From: Nannobrachium achirus
Taxonomy: Eukaryota; Chordata; Actinopteri; Myctophiformes; Myctophidae
Assembly: GCA_963921795.1 (NCBI GenBank)
Contig: OY997649.1
Location: 34,150,757-34,214,756, forward strand
DNA length: 64,000 bases
Direction of reading: 5' to 3'
In this document: one piece after another, positions 1 through 25,800 of the stretch
How the letters are laid out: the number at the start of each line of letters is the position of its first letter
Position numbering within the stretch: position 1 is the stretch's first letter
Program-made: the position numbers and the translations under genes
The notes under the pieces: model-generated
What the model was told of the DNA's origin: nothing
The model's database searches: none
The model's input: only the letters and a program-made list of their open reading frames with translations

Positions 1-754
1 TAGGCATAACAGTAGTGATAGGTGGTCAGGACAAGCCTCAAGGATTTTTAATGCTACCTTCCAGGGCAGGAATTTCATGGAGGCCATGAAGGCCATGGCC
101 GCTGTTGCCTCTCAGTTTGGCCTTGTGCCCCTCAAACCAACAGCATGACCTGAGGCCACAGTGGCCTTAATGCCCCAGCTGACTGTACCAATTTCTCCTC
201 GGTCTCTGTCAATATGTAGACAGTAGGCTCTGGTGTCTCTTTCTTGTCATGTAGACATGATGAGATTATGTTGAGAATCTGAATTCTTAACTCCCCGAAA
301 GTCCCATCTTTAAAACAATCCAGTGACTTTGATTAGTGCAGGGCTGAGCATGGATCAGATTGTAAATACCGTAATGTATCTATTTCCCTGCAACACTTAA
401 ATTCAACAAATTCTTTCAATGGACTAAAATATTGTTTTATTTGATGGCCTTCCTGCCCTGGCATTTGGCCTTTGTGCTCTAAAAAAAATGTCAACTCCAA
501 AGGCCAAGTGGCCTTGCCCCTCAAATGACGAAATTCCACACCTGCTACCTTCCTACTTCTAAAAATGAAACATCAGTATTATATTTTGCCATGTAGCTAC
601 TCCATGTGTTTTCTTGCCTGAATACAATTAAATGTCTTGATAATATCCCAATTTAACAATAACAAAATATTATATATAATGAATTAACCACATTGACTGT
701 CCCTATTTTGGGCAAATTAAAAACAATAATATATATTTTTAAATAGTGATAATA

Positions 755-801
755 GCAGATCTACAGGCTCACTACACAACACTGTGAGGTTGTAGATTGG
801 C
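755..801. repeat. palindrome-centred hairpin element, copy 1
   Basis: GCAGATCTACAGGCTCAC at the left and its inverted partner ending ATTGGC at the right; TA on both sides (753-754, 802-803). The flanks outside TA are inverted to each other at 7 of 10 positions. Confidence 0.75.
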
Positions 802-854
802 TATTTACACTGTTTCTCGCGTACAGAGATGTAGGGCTTAGGGTTAGGGTTCAC

Positions 855-1140
855 CCAAAACATTACTTTTTTCTATTGATTTCTCATCCCATGGAGACTT
901 GAATTCATGGATATTTTACTTTTTTTGTCACATTATAATATATCATATCATATCATATCATATCATATCATTCCTAAGCCAATAATTTGATGATCAGCAG
1001 TGGTTCCCTATGGAGACACAAGAGTCTCCTAAAATGATTGGCTTAGGAATGCGACAAAAACGAAATAATATCCATGAATTCAAGTCTCCATTGGGTGAGT
1101 AATCGATAGAAAAAATGTCACTTTGGGGGTAAACTATCCC
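855..1140. mobile_element. foldback miniature element
   Basis: Arms of about 90 bp pair with each other: CATGGAGACTTGAATTCATG at about 893 mirrors CATGAATTCAAGTCTCCATT at about 1073, and CCTAAGCC near 972 mirrors GGCTTAGG near 1041. A short (ATATC)n run at 941-970 has expanded inside the left arm. Non-coding. Confidence 0.7.
941..970. repeat. (ATATC)n short tandem repeat
   Basis: About six units of ATATC inside the left arm of the foldback element at 855-1140. Confidence 0.85.
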
Positions 1141-1326
1141 TTTAAGTGGTTACGAAAACCCCCCCGCCCCCCTTCCTCCAACCTCTGCAGCCTCCTGCAA
1201 TGTAATGTATTCACACGAAACAGTCAGGAAATGAGGGTGCAGATTAAGTCCTACGGTACATCATGATAAGGGTCTGCAGTGTTTTTTGCTGCAAGACAAC
1301 CATGCAGGTGTCACGCACTGAAAATA

Positions 1327-1378
1327 GCTGATCTACAAGCTCACAACGCGGCGACACATTGTGAGCTTGTAGTTCTGT
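1327..1378. repeat. palindrome-centred hairpin element, copy 2
   Basis: GCTGATCTACAAGCTCACAA and TTGTGAGCTTGTAGTTCTGT arms; TA at 1325-1326 and 1379-1380. Flanks GCACTGAAAA and TTGTTGGTGC are inverted at 7 of 10 positions. Confidence 0.78.
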
Positions 1379-2250
1379 TATTGTTGGTGCAAGACATAGG
1401 CCAACCTACGATAGGCCTCAATAAATCACCCATAATACTCTCCCTCTGAAACAATAGGCTTTAGTCTATCACAAGAAGCAATTCTGCCCACAAGATTCAG
1501 TTTACCAGGTGTACAAGACTCTGAAGACTGCGATTAAGAATCTAAAAAGTTACACTGTCTAGTTTTATCTATTTTAATTCTCTTCCATGATAATTTTACC
1601 AAAGATAAGCTACATTTTATCTACCTCACTCACTGTCCTATCTTTTCCTACAGTATACATATTACCTGACAAGGAATCAAGAAATGTGTAGTTGTATCGT
1701 ATGTGTATCCTGTCCACCTTGCTGAATATATGACACATGCTTTCGAAAGGGAAGACTCAATGATATTGCTCTCCTTTTGGGACTTAAAAGCACAGCTTTG
1801 TCACAGTCACAGCCAAAAGGCTGTTGCTGGTAAGACTTGTTGCTGTGTGATCTAGGAAGCACATCTCTACACATAATAGCTGTCTGGCAGGCAGATGCAA
1901 AGAGAAGCTCTTATACTTTTACACCTTCTGATAACCTTTTGAAAGGGTTTGACTAGGAAGTGGTTGGATGGGCATGGAAGGAGTCAATCAATGTATTTTA
2001 CAGCGCAAGACACTCCAAGACGATGTCACTTGCCAAAAACGAAACATGAAAATCTGTTATTTTCCGCAAGTGACGTCGCCATTTGACGAAGTATAGCCTA
2101 AATTAGGCTTAACAAACCTCATTATGAATAATCAGCTCAGTAAAGCAGGAGGCCTCAGGGTATATATTTTTCCAGCCATTTAGATAGAAGTTCTTTTCTC
2201 CATCCCCACATCCCTAGTGTGGGGGAGGAGGAGGGAGTGTCTCTGCAGTG

Positions 2251-16393
<14,143 letters not shown>

Positions 16394-17169
16394 CCCTGGA
16401 GCACAAGTTCAGGACCATGGACAGCGACAACAGCTACAGTTATTGCGAGGACCGTCGAAAACAAATTGCCACTGCACTGACTGTTTTGAGATCAGATTTC
16501 GGGGGTAGTGCTGAAATTAAACGAATAAATCATCCATGGCTCCGAAAACTACACTTCCAAATACCTTTTCCCAGCTGAAATCCATAGCCTGCCCGGTCAA
16601 AAGAAAAAAAGAAAATTACTCCTTCAATCAAGAGCGTGCGGGGTTCCAGAGGTTCTTCGCAGTGCCTGCATTCCAGAAGGGAGAAACTCTGCTCATCTTC
16701 GGGGGACATCCCCCAGCGTCCCCGAGGAAGAGGAAGCGTAAAGTCTGTCCCTGTGGTCTCCACATGGACATAATCACAATCACTGTGGATGTTCACCTTG
16801 CCCATGCAACAGCAAATTAGCTGCCACTGCCTGGCATGCCTGTAACGGATCCTCAGTGTCTATATTGAGTGCCTCTGCACATTCCACTCAGTTTCAGCTG
16901 GTGATGCAGCACTGCCACTGACTATATAGCCCCCGGCTGACACCTCGATCACTGCACGGAGGAGGAGAGACCGACAGTCATCCTTAAAGATAATACGTCC
17001 CACGTGTTTTACTGTTGAATGCGATTCCATAAAATGATTTTTAAACGAAGCTGATGAATGATAATTAGGGTGAAAAAAACGGCTCTCCACAGACTGCAGA
17101 CGTTCGCTTTCTGTAAAGGCATGTAGCCTATAATGTGCCTTGTGTGTCTGTTGTTGGAGCCTGCATGCG

Positions 17170-17273
<104 letters not shown>

Positions 17274-18294
17274 TGTCAGCAAAAATGGCAAATCCCCTGC
17301 TCCCTCGTACATCCAATAGGATCATGTCTTGCAGGTGAAAGCGCACAAGCCGAAATTAATGCAAATAAAATGCAAAGGAAGGAGCAGGAATTCGGTTATA
17401 TTTCTGGGTGAAGGCTTTATTTAAGCAGCGCATTTCCATTCAAACATCTCTAAAATCACGACAGATCAACTCTTCTTGGATGGGGTAAATGTGTCCCATG
17501 TCAATGAACTGGAGACACAGATGGACCTCCCCCCCAAAGGTCTCGATTTCAAGGTCATGACAAAAAGAAAAAGAAACAAAAAAAGAAAAGGAAAACACGT
17601 TTTTACAAATGAGCTTCTTCTGAGCTCTGCAGCCAGAAAATGACAAAAACCTACTTTACATGACTATAATTTATATCTCCCTTATTCCAATTTGGTTCGT
17701 TATGTTTATAGAGATGCTCCGCGGTGCTTTATGAACTGACTGACTGACTCTGCAGTAGCGAGTGAATAGCCTACCATTCTGTAGGCTAAGTGCGATTCAC
17801 AAATAGCCTATATGCATAAACACACATGACATTTACACATTCAATATGCCTCAACAATTGGGTCAGATTGTTTAAACAATAGCATTTTATTAGATTAAAA
17901 TGTTCTCCTCCTGCTACTACAATGTAGTAGCACCCCCTATTGGAAAACAATCAGTTTATAATTATCAGCATTTCTTTGGAGAATAGCAGCAATGTGTGAT
18001 GGGACAATGCCTAAATAAGGACACATGGACTGTGGATCTTGACTATTCCTCTGACAAATGAAAGTCAGTGAAACAAACTGGATGAATGCAAGTTGTGCTC
18101 CAATTCAATTGTTCAGTAGCTTTGGTAAAGCAATCTTTTAACAGGAAGAACCCATGACCACTCAGACATTTTAGTGAGCAGATGTTTAGTGACTCTGATT
18201 AGTTCACGACTGAGCCTGTGTGTCACCGTCTCCTCCTGCCCAAATGTTTGTGTTTGTCCTTGTGTTTGTGAGTGGAAGTGTGTGTGGGCGTATT

Positions 18295-18442
18295 CATGGG
18301 TTGCATTTGTAGTCCTAAATGGCCATGTTGAGGACCAACACAGGTGATTCTATTTGTCTGATTGGCATAGAACAATAAGCCAATCAGGACACCTGTGTTG
18401 GTCCTCAACATGGCTGGTGTAGGACTACAAATGCAACCCATG
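18295..18442. repeat. 148-bp near-perfect foldback
   Basis: About 52-bp arms, CATGGGTTGCATTTGTAGTC at the left and GACTACAAATGCAACCCATG at the right, pair with only a few differences around a 42-bp loop that itself contains TGATTGGC / GCCAATCA. Intergenic between rasl10a and ap1b1. No target duplication found. Confidence 0.7.
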
Positions 18443-19043
18443 AATTGGCACCATATTCCAGAGTGGCACACCTGTTATGTTACCTTGTCTCCCTCACTTG
18501 CATGCCTGGCAGCCATCAAACTCAGTCCACACAGTAAAGCCAATTTAAACCCTGGTTACTTCCAGCAAGCTAGGCCCACTCTAGTGTATAGGGCCTATTT
18601 GTTCATAGAGAATTCTATAGTTTTTCAGTTCTCACTTCTCAGACTTTGTAACCTTAGTTTTTTGGTTCATTGTTTTGACTTGTATAGCCTATGGTTCTCC
18701 TGTGCCTCAGTTACCTCACTCTGCTGCTCTGCTGCCTGCCAGCCTATACCAGCCAGAGCCTATACCTCAGCCTGCTCCAACCACTCCACCTCCCACCTAC
18801 TTTGCTCACTTCTCCTGTTTTCCCAAAACACAGTTGGACTTGGTGTTTGTGTTCTACTTTTGGGTCCACCAGTCCCCTATAGCTGCCTTGGCATTTGTGC
18901 CCTCAAACATTTACTACATGCAGGACCCAAGGCCAGATGGCCTTGCTGCTAAAATGAAAATATGAAACTGGAGGTATACATTTCTTATAAATAAATAAAA
19001 AATCCTGCACGTGTTTGTTTGTTAATACAAAATGATTCATAGT

Positions 19044-19240
19044 GGGGTGCCTGCTGGACTTGCAGTCCAGGCGCATACCACATAGCCATGCAGGCTCTGA
19101 TGTGTCGCAGGGTCGAATCCAGATCCTGACGACCTTTGCTGTGTGTCACTCCCCATCTCTCTCCCCATTTCTTGTCAGTCTACTGTCCTATTGATAAAGG
19201 CATAACAACCCCAAAGAATAATCTTAAAAAAAATAAAAAT
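19044..19240 (+). mobile_element. tRNA-derived SINE
   Basis: Head GGGGTGCCTGCTGGACTTG, a B-box-like GGTCGAATCC, the fish SINE body GACGACCTTTGCTGTGTGTC and CTCCCCATTTCTTGTCAGTC, and an A-rich tail. The A box is poorly preserved. Intergenic. Confidence 0.8.
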
Positions 19241-19689
19241 ACATGGTGTAAATATACACTATTTGTATCTCAATCAGAATTTCTATTGTCCTGCTTTAGG
19301 AAATAGGCCTATAAAGTGGGACAGTACGAATAGAATACTACTTCAGTTAGTCAAACGTGTGGAGGGGCATCATGGACTGTGCAATAAACTACAGTATAGA
19401 GACAACATTTTCCACACTGACTGAGCAACGGTATTACAGTATGTTGACAGCGAAACCTGCGGTAGAATACATCTGTAATAAGTGTTAGCAGACACAACAC
19501 AAACACAGGTTAAGCCTCTCTTAGGAACTCTTGAATAACATTTCACCATTTGGAGCGCCTGTCAGCAGAATGCTTTCAGCAATGGATAAGGCTCAGACTT
19601 CACTTTTGGCTCAAAGTAGAAGAAAGCCAACTAAAGCCTGCTGAATTAGAATGCCAAGCTGTGTGAAGGATGCTCAAGTCACCACCAGT

Positions 19690-19915
19690 GCTGTAAAACC
19701 ACATTGAGAGTGTCACTAAATACAAGTACCTAGGTGTATGGCTGTAAGGAAAAATAAATAAAAAGTCCATATTGATAACCTTGCCTCCAAGCTGTGCCAG
19801 GAAATTGTCTTCCTGTATAACAGATCTGTTTCCCTTTAGGTTGTAGGAAAAGGGCAGTGGAGGCAGTGTTCTTATCAGTTTTGGATTATGGTGACACAGT
19901 GTCAATCCCAAAGCC
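19690..19915 (+). pseudogene. L2-like LINE reverse-transcriptase C-terminal fragment
   Basis: Broken frames read KYKYLGVWL, then IDNLASKLCQEIVFLYN, then a match to the LDYGD-type motif near 19875-19905. This is the region downstream of the RT active site in fish L2-like LINEs. At least one stop and two frameshifts; old and dead. Confidence 0.65.
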
Positions 19916-20598
19916 TCGGAATTCAGTCGACCACTCCGGTATGAAATATATGAAGGGAATTTAATATGACAGTCACCACTCAGTTGGCCATCTTATTCTT
20001 TTTTCTTCTTTCTCTTCAGAGTTAAAATCTATTATCAGCTAACCCCCTAACCCGCATTGTTTTGTAGTCTATTTACTATTTTACTGTAAGGCAGCATGAC
20101 AAGCAAGTGTGAGAGAATCATAGAATGCATTTAGTTACAAAAGTGCTTTACCTATACAGGCAATACAAATCATGAGATGGCACCACTGTAGCATTTTAAC
20201 TTTATATTCACTTTTACTTTATTAAAATATCTTAAGTGTTTATATAATGTGTAACTTCCGTTTGCTGGACCAGTTGATAAACGAGCTCTAGTAGAGCAAC
20301 CACACAAACTTAACCAATGGTGATTGTCTTCTCCTAATGCTCAAGAACTCATTTGGCAGCATTAATTTAGTTGACTAAGACTAAAATTGACATTATTCCC
20401 TAAGACTAAACAATTTCCAAAGACTAAGAACTAAATCAGAATTTGCCATCAAAATTAACATTTGCCGATGTGTGTCCCCATAAGCCTTCAGTTTAATTAA
20501 ATTACGGATGCAAAATAGTGTGAGAAAGAAAAAAAAGTTTGTCAGTAAGTGTTGTTTATCTGACATGGTTAATTATACAATCCAATGAATAAAATAGA

Positions 20599-20796
20599 TT
20601 GGGCTGGGACAGCAGCCTACATACAAAGAGCATTGCATTTCAACCAATGCAGGACCAAGTCATTTGGTCCTTTTCAGTAAAGGGGCAAAACTCTGGAACT
20701 CTGGCACCCACTGATCTAACACTAGAGGCTAACGTCAATGTTTTCAACCGAGGACTAAAAATATTGTTAAAATCAAAACAGTGCCGACATGGATAA
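20599..20796 (+). pseudogene. LINE C-terminal fragment
   Basis: Frame with WSFSVKGQNSGTLAPTDLTL, then FNRGLKILLKSKQCRHG-stop, the typical tail of fish L2-like LINE proteins (FSVKG-x-LWNSLP ... K-x-C-x-HG). May belong to the same insertion as 19690-19915, but the 680 bp between are not LINE-like. Confidence 0.65.
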
Positions 20797-21467
20797 TTTC
20801 GACTGGTTTATCGTTATGATCATGTTACCTTTGTTATATACGGTATGCGTTTGATTCTGATTAGTGATTTAATCACTGTAGTCTTTTTCATTTTTGAGCG
20901 GTGGTCACACCACTCCTATACGGATCTTTGTGTGTATGCGTGTATGTATGTACTGTATGTGTGTCTGTCTGTATGTAGCCTGTAAGTAGCCTGCAATACC
21001 TTTGCTGACCACACACACATTAAGGGGGGCGCTGTTGTGCAGGTCAGGCACACTGACACTCACACGCACGCACGCACACGCGCACAGCCGCAGCCTCCAC
21101 CGCTCAGTTCACAAGGGTGTGATTTTTTTTATTCGGCTTCGAAAAGCTGACCGTGGACAGGTGTTGTAAATTAGCACTTGTTCTAGAACACTCAAGCAAT
21201 TAATTTGTCTGTCTAATGTGATTGTGATGTCCATGTCAAATAAACATACATACTGTCCTTTCATATGAAAAAACCCAGACGTCTGTGAATATATCAGATC
21301 TTTTAATAGTTCTGTCTCAAATGAAATACACACATCAAACAAAATCAAGTCAATCAAATAATAGAATTTTTCCATCACCAGCATCATGAATCAACCACCA
21401 CCACCCACCTGACCTCCGGACAAACACACACACACCCGCACGCACGCACACTCACCCACATCCGCGC

Positions 21468-21627
<160 letters not shown>

Positions 21628-22864
21628 CTCTAAAAAGGCGTCTGTAAGTGCATACATCCTGCAGAACTGGTCAAAGAGATTTCAGTCTAATGACAAAACA
21701 ATTCATTTTTTAAAAGACAGAAAATAAAACTGAATGCTGTTGATTATTATATCCTTTCTATAAAGACAAACATAGTTCGGCTCTTTTACCTCCAAGCATT
21801 GTTCTCAGATGGCTGAGGTGCATGGGAGGCTACAGTGAAAGGACAGAGAAAAAACTAAATATTCAAGCTAGCAGAGAGAAGAGGCCCCAAGTGAGAAAGA
21901 GCACACAGCAGATATGACTTTAAATATCTGACACTCTCACCCCAACTGACAGATTTACACTAATTGCACTACAAACACAAACTAAACAAATGGAATGATT
22001 ACAAGACAGTCTCTGTCTAGTCTTCAGATTACACACACACACACACACCAAGGGAGAAATTCACACTTGAACCCATGCACACAGCACACAAGACATTCTG
22101 CTTCAGGAGACAGTAGGAGGACCTGCGACAAGGAAGGAACGAAGTCCAACAGAGAAGACAACATACGACCATATGTAGATTATGCTTTAGTGTCTCATCG
22201 TACCCAGACAGACACACTCCAATTTAAACAGGTGGTGATTTGAGAAGAGGGCTCGACTATTATAGGCTAGGCCTAAGTTAGGAGTTGAGGAAACAGGAGC
22301 CTGGTACGGTCCTATTTTAATTTGAAATCCCCCAAATAAATATGCCAGGTTTGGAGGGCGAGATAATCATAAACAGATAACCATGCAGCAAAGACATTCA
22401 TTGGAATACAAGTCTCATCTTACAGTCTGCTCCAAAACATTGGAAGAAATGTCCTTAAAAAAGGTCAAACTTGAATGGCTCAAGCTAGGAAAGCCGTAGA
22501 AACTGCTGGATCTGCAAATCATGCAGGTGTAGCACTAGCCGTTATGACAGAACAATTTGAGACTGAATTGTACATTGTGTTTAATATATAAACATCAAAA
22601 ACTCATACAATGTGAGAAGAATGGGATAAATCTAGACAAGTATAGATTTATCTCTGCAGTCTTAGAAATGTGGATGGGTAAAGTATTAGAATCCGGCAAG
22701 AAACTGTTAAAACGTCCCAATCAAGCAGCTGGATGGATGCCAAAGGAAGGTGCCAGAATTCATGTTGTTTTGAGAAAGGTCGCATAATGGTCTATGGGTC
22801 TGAAAAATCGGGTGAGGGGCTGAGGGCAGGACTTTTTCCAGGAATCTGGGAGTCTGTGAGTGAT

Positions 22865-25800
22865 TCAGTTCTTCAGCACTGCTTCATAGCTCTGGAACAC
22901 ACACTGGGATACCTCTGGAGCTCTGCATTTCAGAGACACCTGTGAACGGAGAGAAGAGACGGGAGGGTCATGCTGTGTATGGGAAGGTAGACATAATATA
23001 GAATTTTAATGAGCGAGTTATTGTAGATGTAGTTTAGTGGGGATGCCTGAGAAAGTAAAGTACAGTACACTTAAGGGACAGAAGATAGCACTTTTTTTTG
23101 CCTTGATTTCATGTTAATCTCTGATGGTGCATGAGAAGTGGAGCAGAATCGAATTTGTCATTGACAAGATCAAGGATACAGATTTCTTTTTAGCACAACC
23201 AAAGCATTATTTTTCTAATAAACCTCCCTAATATATATCCATTCCATCCTTTATTTCATTACACACAAACATTACATTTCAAGAAAAACAGGAATAAGGT
23301 TAAAAAATAACAGTGAAAATCCACCCAGTTATTGAATTCTACTAGCTACAGGCACCTTTTATGTTACTCTCAACTGGGAGCAGCTTCGGGATCTGATAAA
23401 TCCTCAAAAAGGATTTTCAAGTAGTGCTACTGAAGAAGCCACTATTTCTGAGTGCCTCTATTTTTACAAGAAATGCATAAGCCTTGCAATTACAGTATAT
23501 GGTAGCAGGATTAGACTCAAGCCATTCTCTAAATGCTTCACTCAACTAACTATGGCCTGGGGGGTCCATTATCCATCAGTCAGTCAGTCAGTCTGACTGC
23601 TGAGGAGTTGGACAAAATTAATTCAACATCACAGCAAGACCATGGCTATCCTCAAAAAGCACTGTTCAACAGATACAGTTGAACAATGCCACATTTGCCA
23701 CAAGGTTGAGGATCTTGTGCAGCTCCTTGCATGTTGACTCAATTAACTCAGGTCTCTTTACTAACGCATGCTAAGTGTTGATTTTGACCAGCACCTATAC
23801 CCAATTTTAGTTGATCTTAAATATTTAACAAATTAATAGGTCACTAGGTTAAAGTTATAGATTTGTCAAGCATGAAATGGGCACACCATAGGTAGGTTAG
23901 CAAAACAGGGCTTGCCCTACATTATTAAACCATCGCTTAAATGTGTTGCCTAAAAATCCAAAGTCTGCCATCTATAGACAGAGAGGTACGAATGGCAAAC
24001 GGCATGGCGACAAAGGGGTGTCCATATTGGTGTTGAAAATGCATCACTTAGGCACAAACACTTGCAATTATAAACTGGGGAGGTGGGATGGGGTAAATCA
24101 ACTAATACCATTGGTCACATTGTTGCCATAGGGACAGGGGATGAGAGATGAGGACACTCCGCTGTACTTGAAAATAGGTAGATACAAATAGTGAGGCATC
24201 ATGAGCTGAAGCCAAATTAAACTGTGTGATCTCAGAGAATTAGGCCAAGACATGCTTGAGCCTCAAAAAAGAAAAAAAGAAAAGAAAAAAGATAGGTCAG
24301 CGAAAAAGCAAACACCATACAAGTTAATATACTCCCCCAGCTCAAGATAAACTTGACAGTCTGTTCTAAACACAAAGACAAACTTTCACAGGTCAGAGAA
24401 AATCCAGGAATCATGAAATGGCAGGGTTTTACTTCTTCAGCCCTAAAGATAGCTTGTGTCAACGAGAGGCCATGGGCAGCTTGGTTTTCATGTGCTGTGC
24501 CAACAGACAGGAATGGGGCCATGCAGCAGACAGAAGCACAGGGCGGCGATAAGCAGACGAGTGCACGTTGCACATGCAAGTCTACAAATACAAGTTATGA
24601 TGGTATCCACTAGTTAATTAGGATGAGCTTCTCAGGTCCATTAAGGAAGACATTTTATTAAATAAGACCAGAGAAGAGAAAGTTAAAAGAAAGAAAAATA
24701 TTGAATTAAGGACTAAAAGATGTTGACAAAATAAAAACCAACCTCCATGTCCTGAATAAACGAAGAAACACCACAAATGGAGGCAGACGAAAAAATAAAT
24801 AAATAAATAAAAAAGATCAAGGACATGAAAATCAAAAGAACAAGAACAGAAAATCAAAGACAAACCACACTCACTAAATCTTAATTATATAAGCCAAATT
24901 CTGACTTACCTCCAGGGCAATAGACTAATCATCGATTTGTCATAATTATACTGTATTAGGACTAGTCACCTAATGATTCACAACTAAACTGAGAATGTCA
25001 ATTTATATTTATAAGCATGTTGACTAGGGACGACCAATTGACAAAATTAAGTAGCTGAGGATACTAAAATACATTAAATTCCACACTATATGAATACAAA
25101 CAAGCAGACTGAGTAACAAGCTGGGAGGAGAGTTACACCAAGGTCAACACTGTGGACCAGACGTTCAGAAATTCTAAGATACACAATCCATAATGGATGG
25201 AGAGTAGCCAGGCTTTTTCCTGGCTCAGAATGGGCCTTTGGGGGATGACAATGCAAAACAGTAACCATGAACATGGCCCATGTCGCCACTATACTAGGGA
25301 TGGGACAATAAGCGATATTATCGTATATCGTGATTAAAAAACACTCGGGAGAATCTAATTGTGGAGATTTAATTTATCGTTATATCGTCCTCCGTCATGC
25401 ACTGGGATCAATTCACCTTTTATTTACCGAGCTGCATAGCCGGTACCACTTAAACCCTTTAGAATTGGTCAAAATGACCTGTAAATAACATAATTGATAG
25501 AGCCTTTTTTTCACTCTCTATCAAATGTCTTTGTCAAAAAATAGCCGATCTACAAGCTCCCGGCGCGTCGCGAGCTTGTAGATCTGCGATTTACGATATC
25601 GTAAATCGTGATTTCTTTTGTCACAATCATCGTGATATGACATTTTCATATCGTCCCATTCCTACCTATACACAACAGTGTTGGCTTATTTGACAGAAAT
25701 CTATGCATTTTCCTGTTCTTACTCATCACCAGTAAGACTCCCTAATCGGGAGATAATCGACCTACGGTCGCTTATCTCCACAAATAGGGCAAAAATGGGT

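Larger units (their letters stand above)
1..2250. other. 3' flank of rasl10a
   Basis: Contains the foldback at 855-1140 and hairpin copies 1 and 2; otherwise no gene, RNA or repeat that I recognise. The rasl10a 3' untranslated region must begin at 2250 and run leftward, but I saw no clear AATAAA on the minus strand close by. Confidence 0.6.

Noticed and set aside
836-856. TTAGGGTTAGGG-like telomere repeat
   Set aside because: Only about two imperfect units at the edge of a foldback element; not an array.
18295-18442. Micro-RNA precursor
   Set aside because: Arms of over 50 bp with almost no bulges are longer and more perfect than typical precursors; kept only as a foldback.
18395-18952. 185-codon plus-strand frame
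   Set aside because: It begins inside the foldback arm, has no recognisable domain, and its low-complexity Leu/Ser/Cys composition suggests chance.
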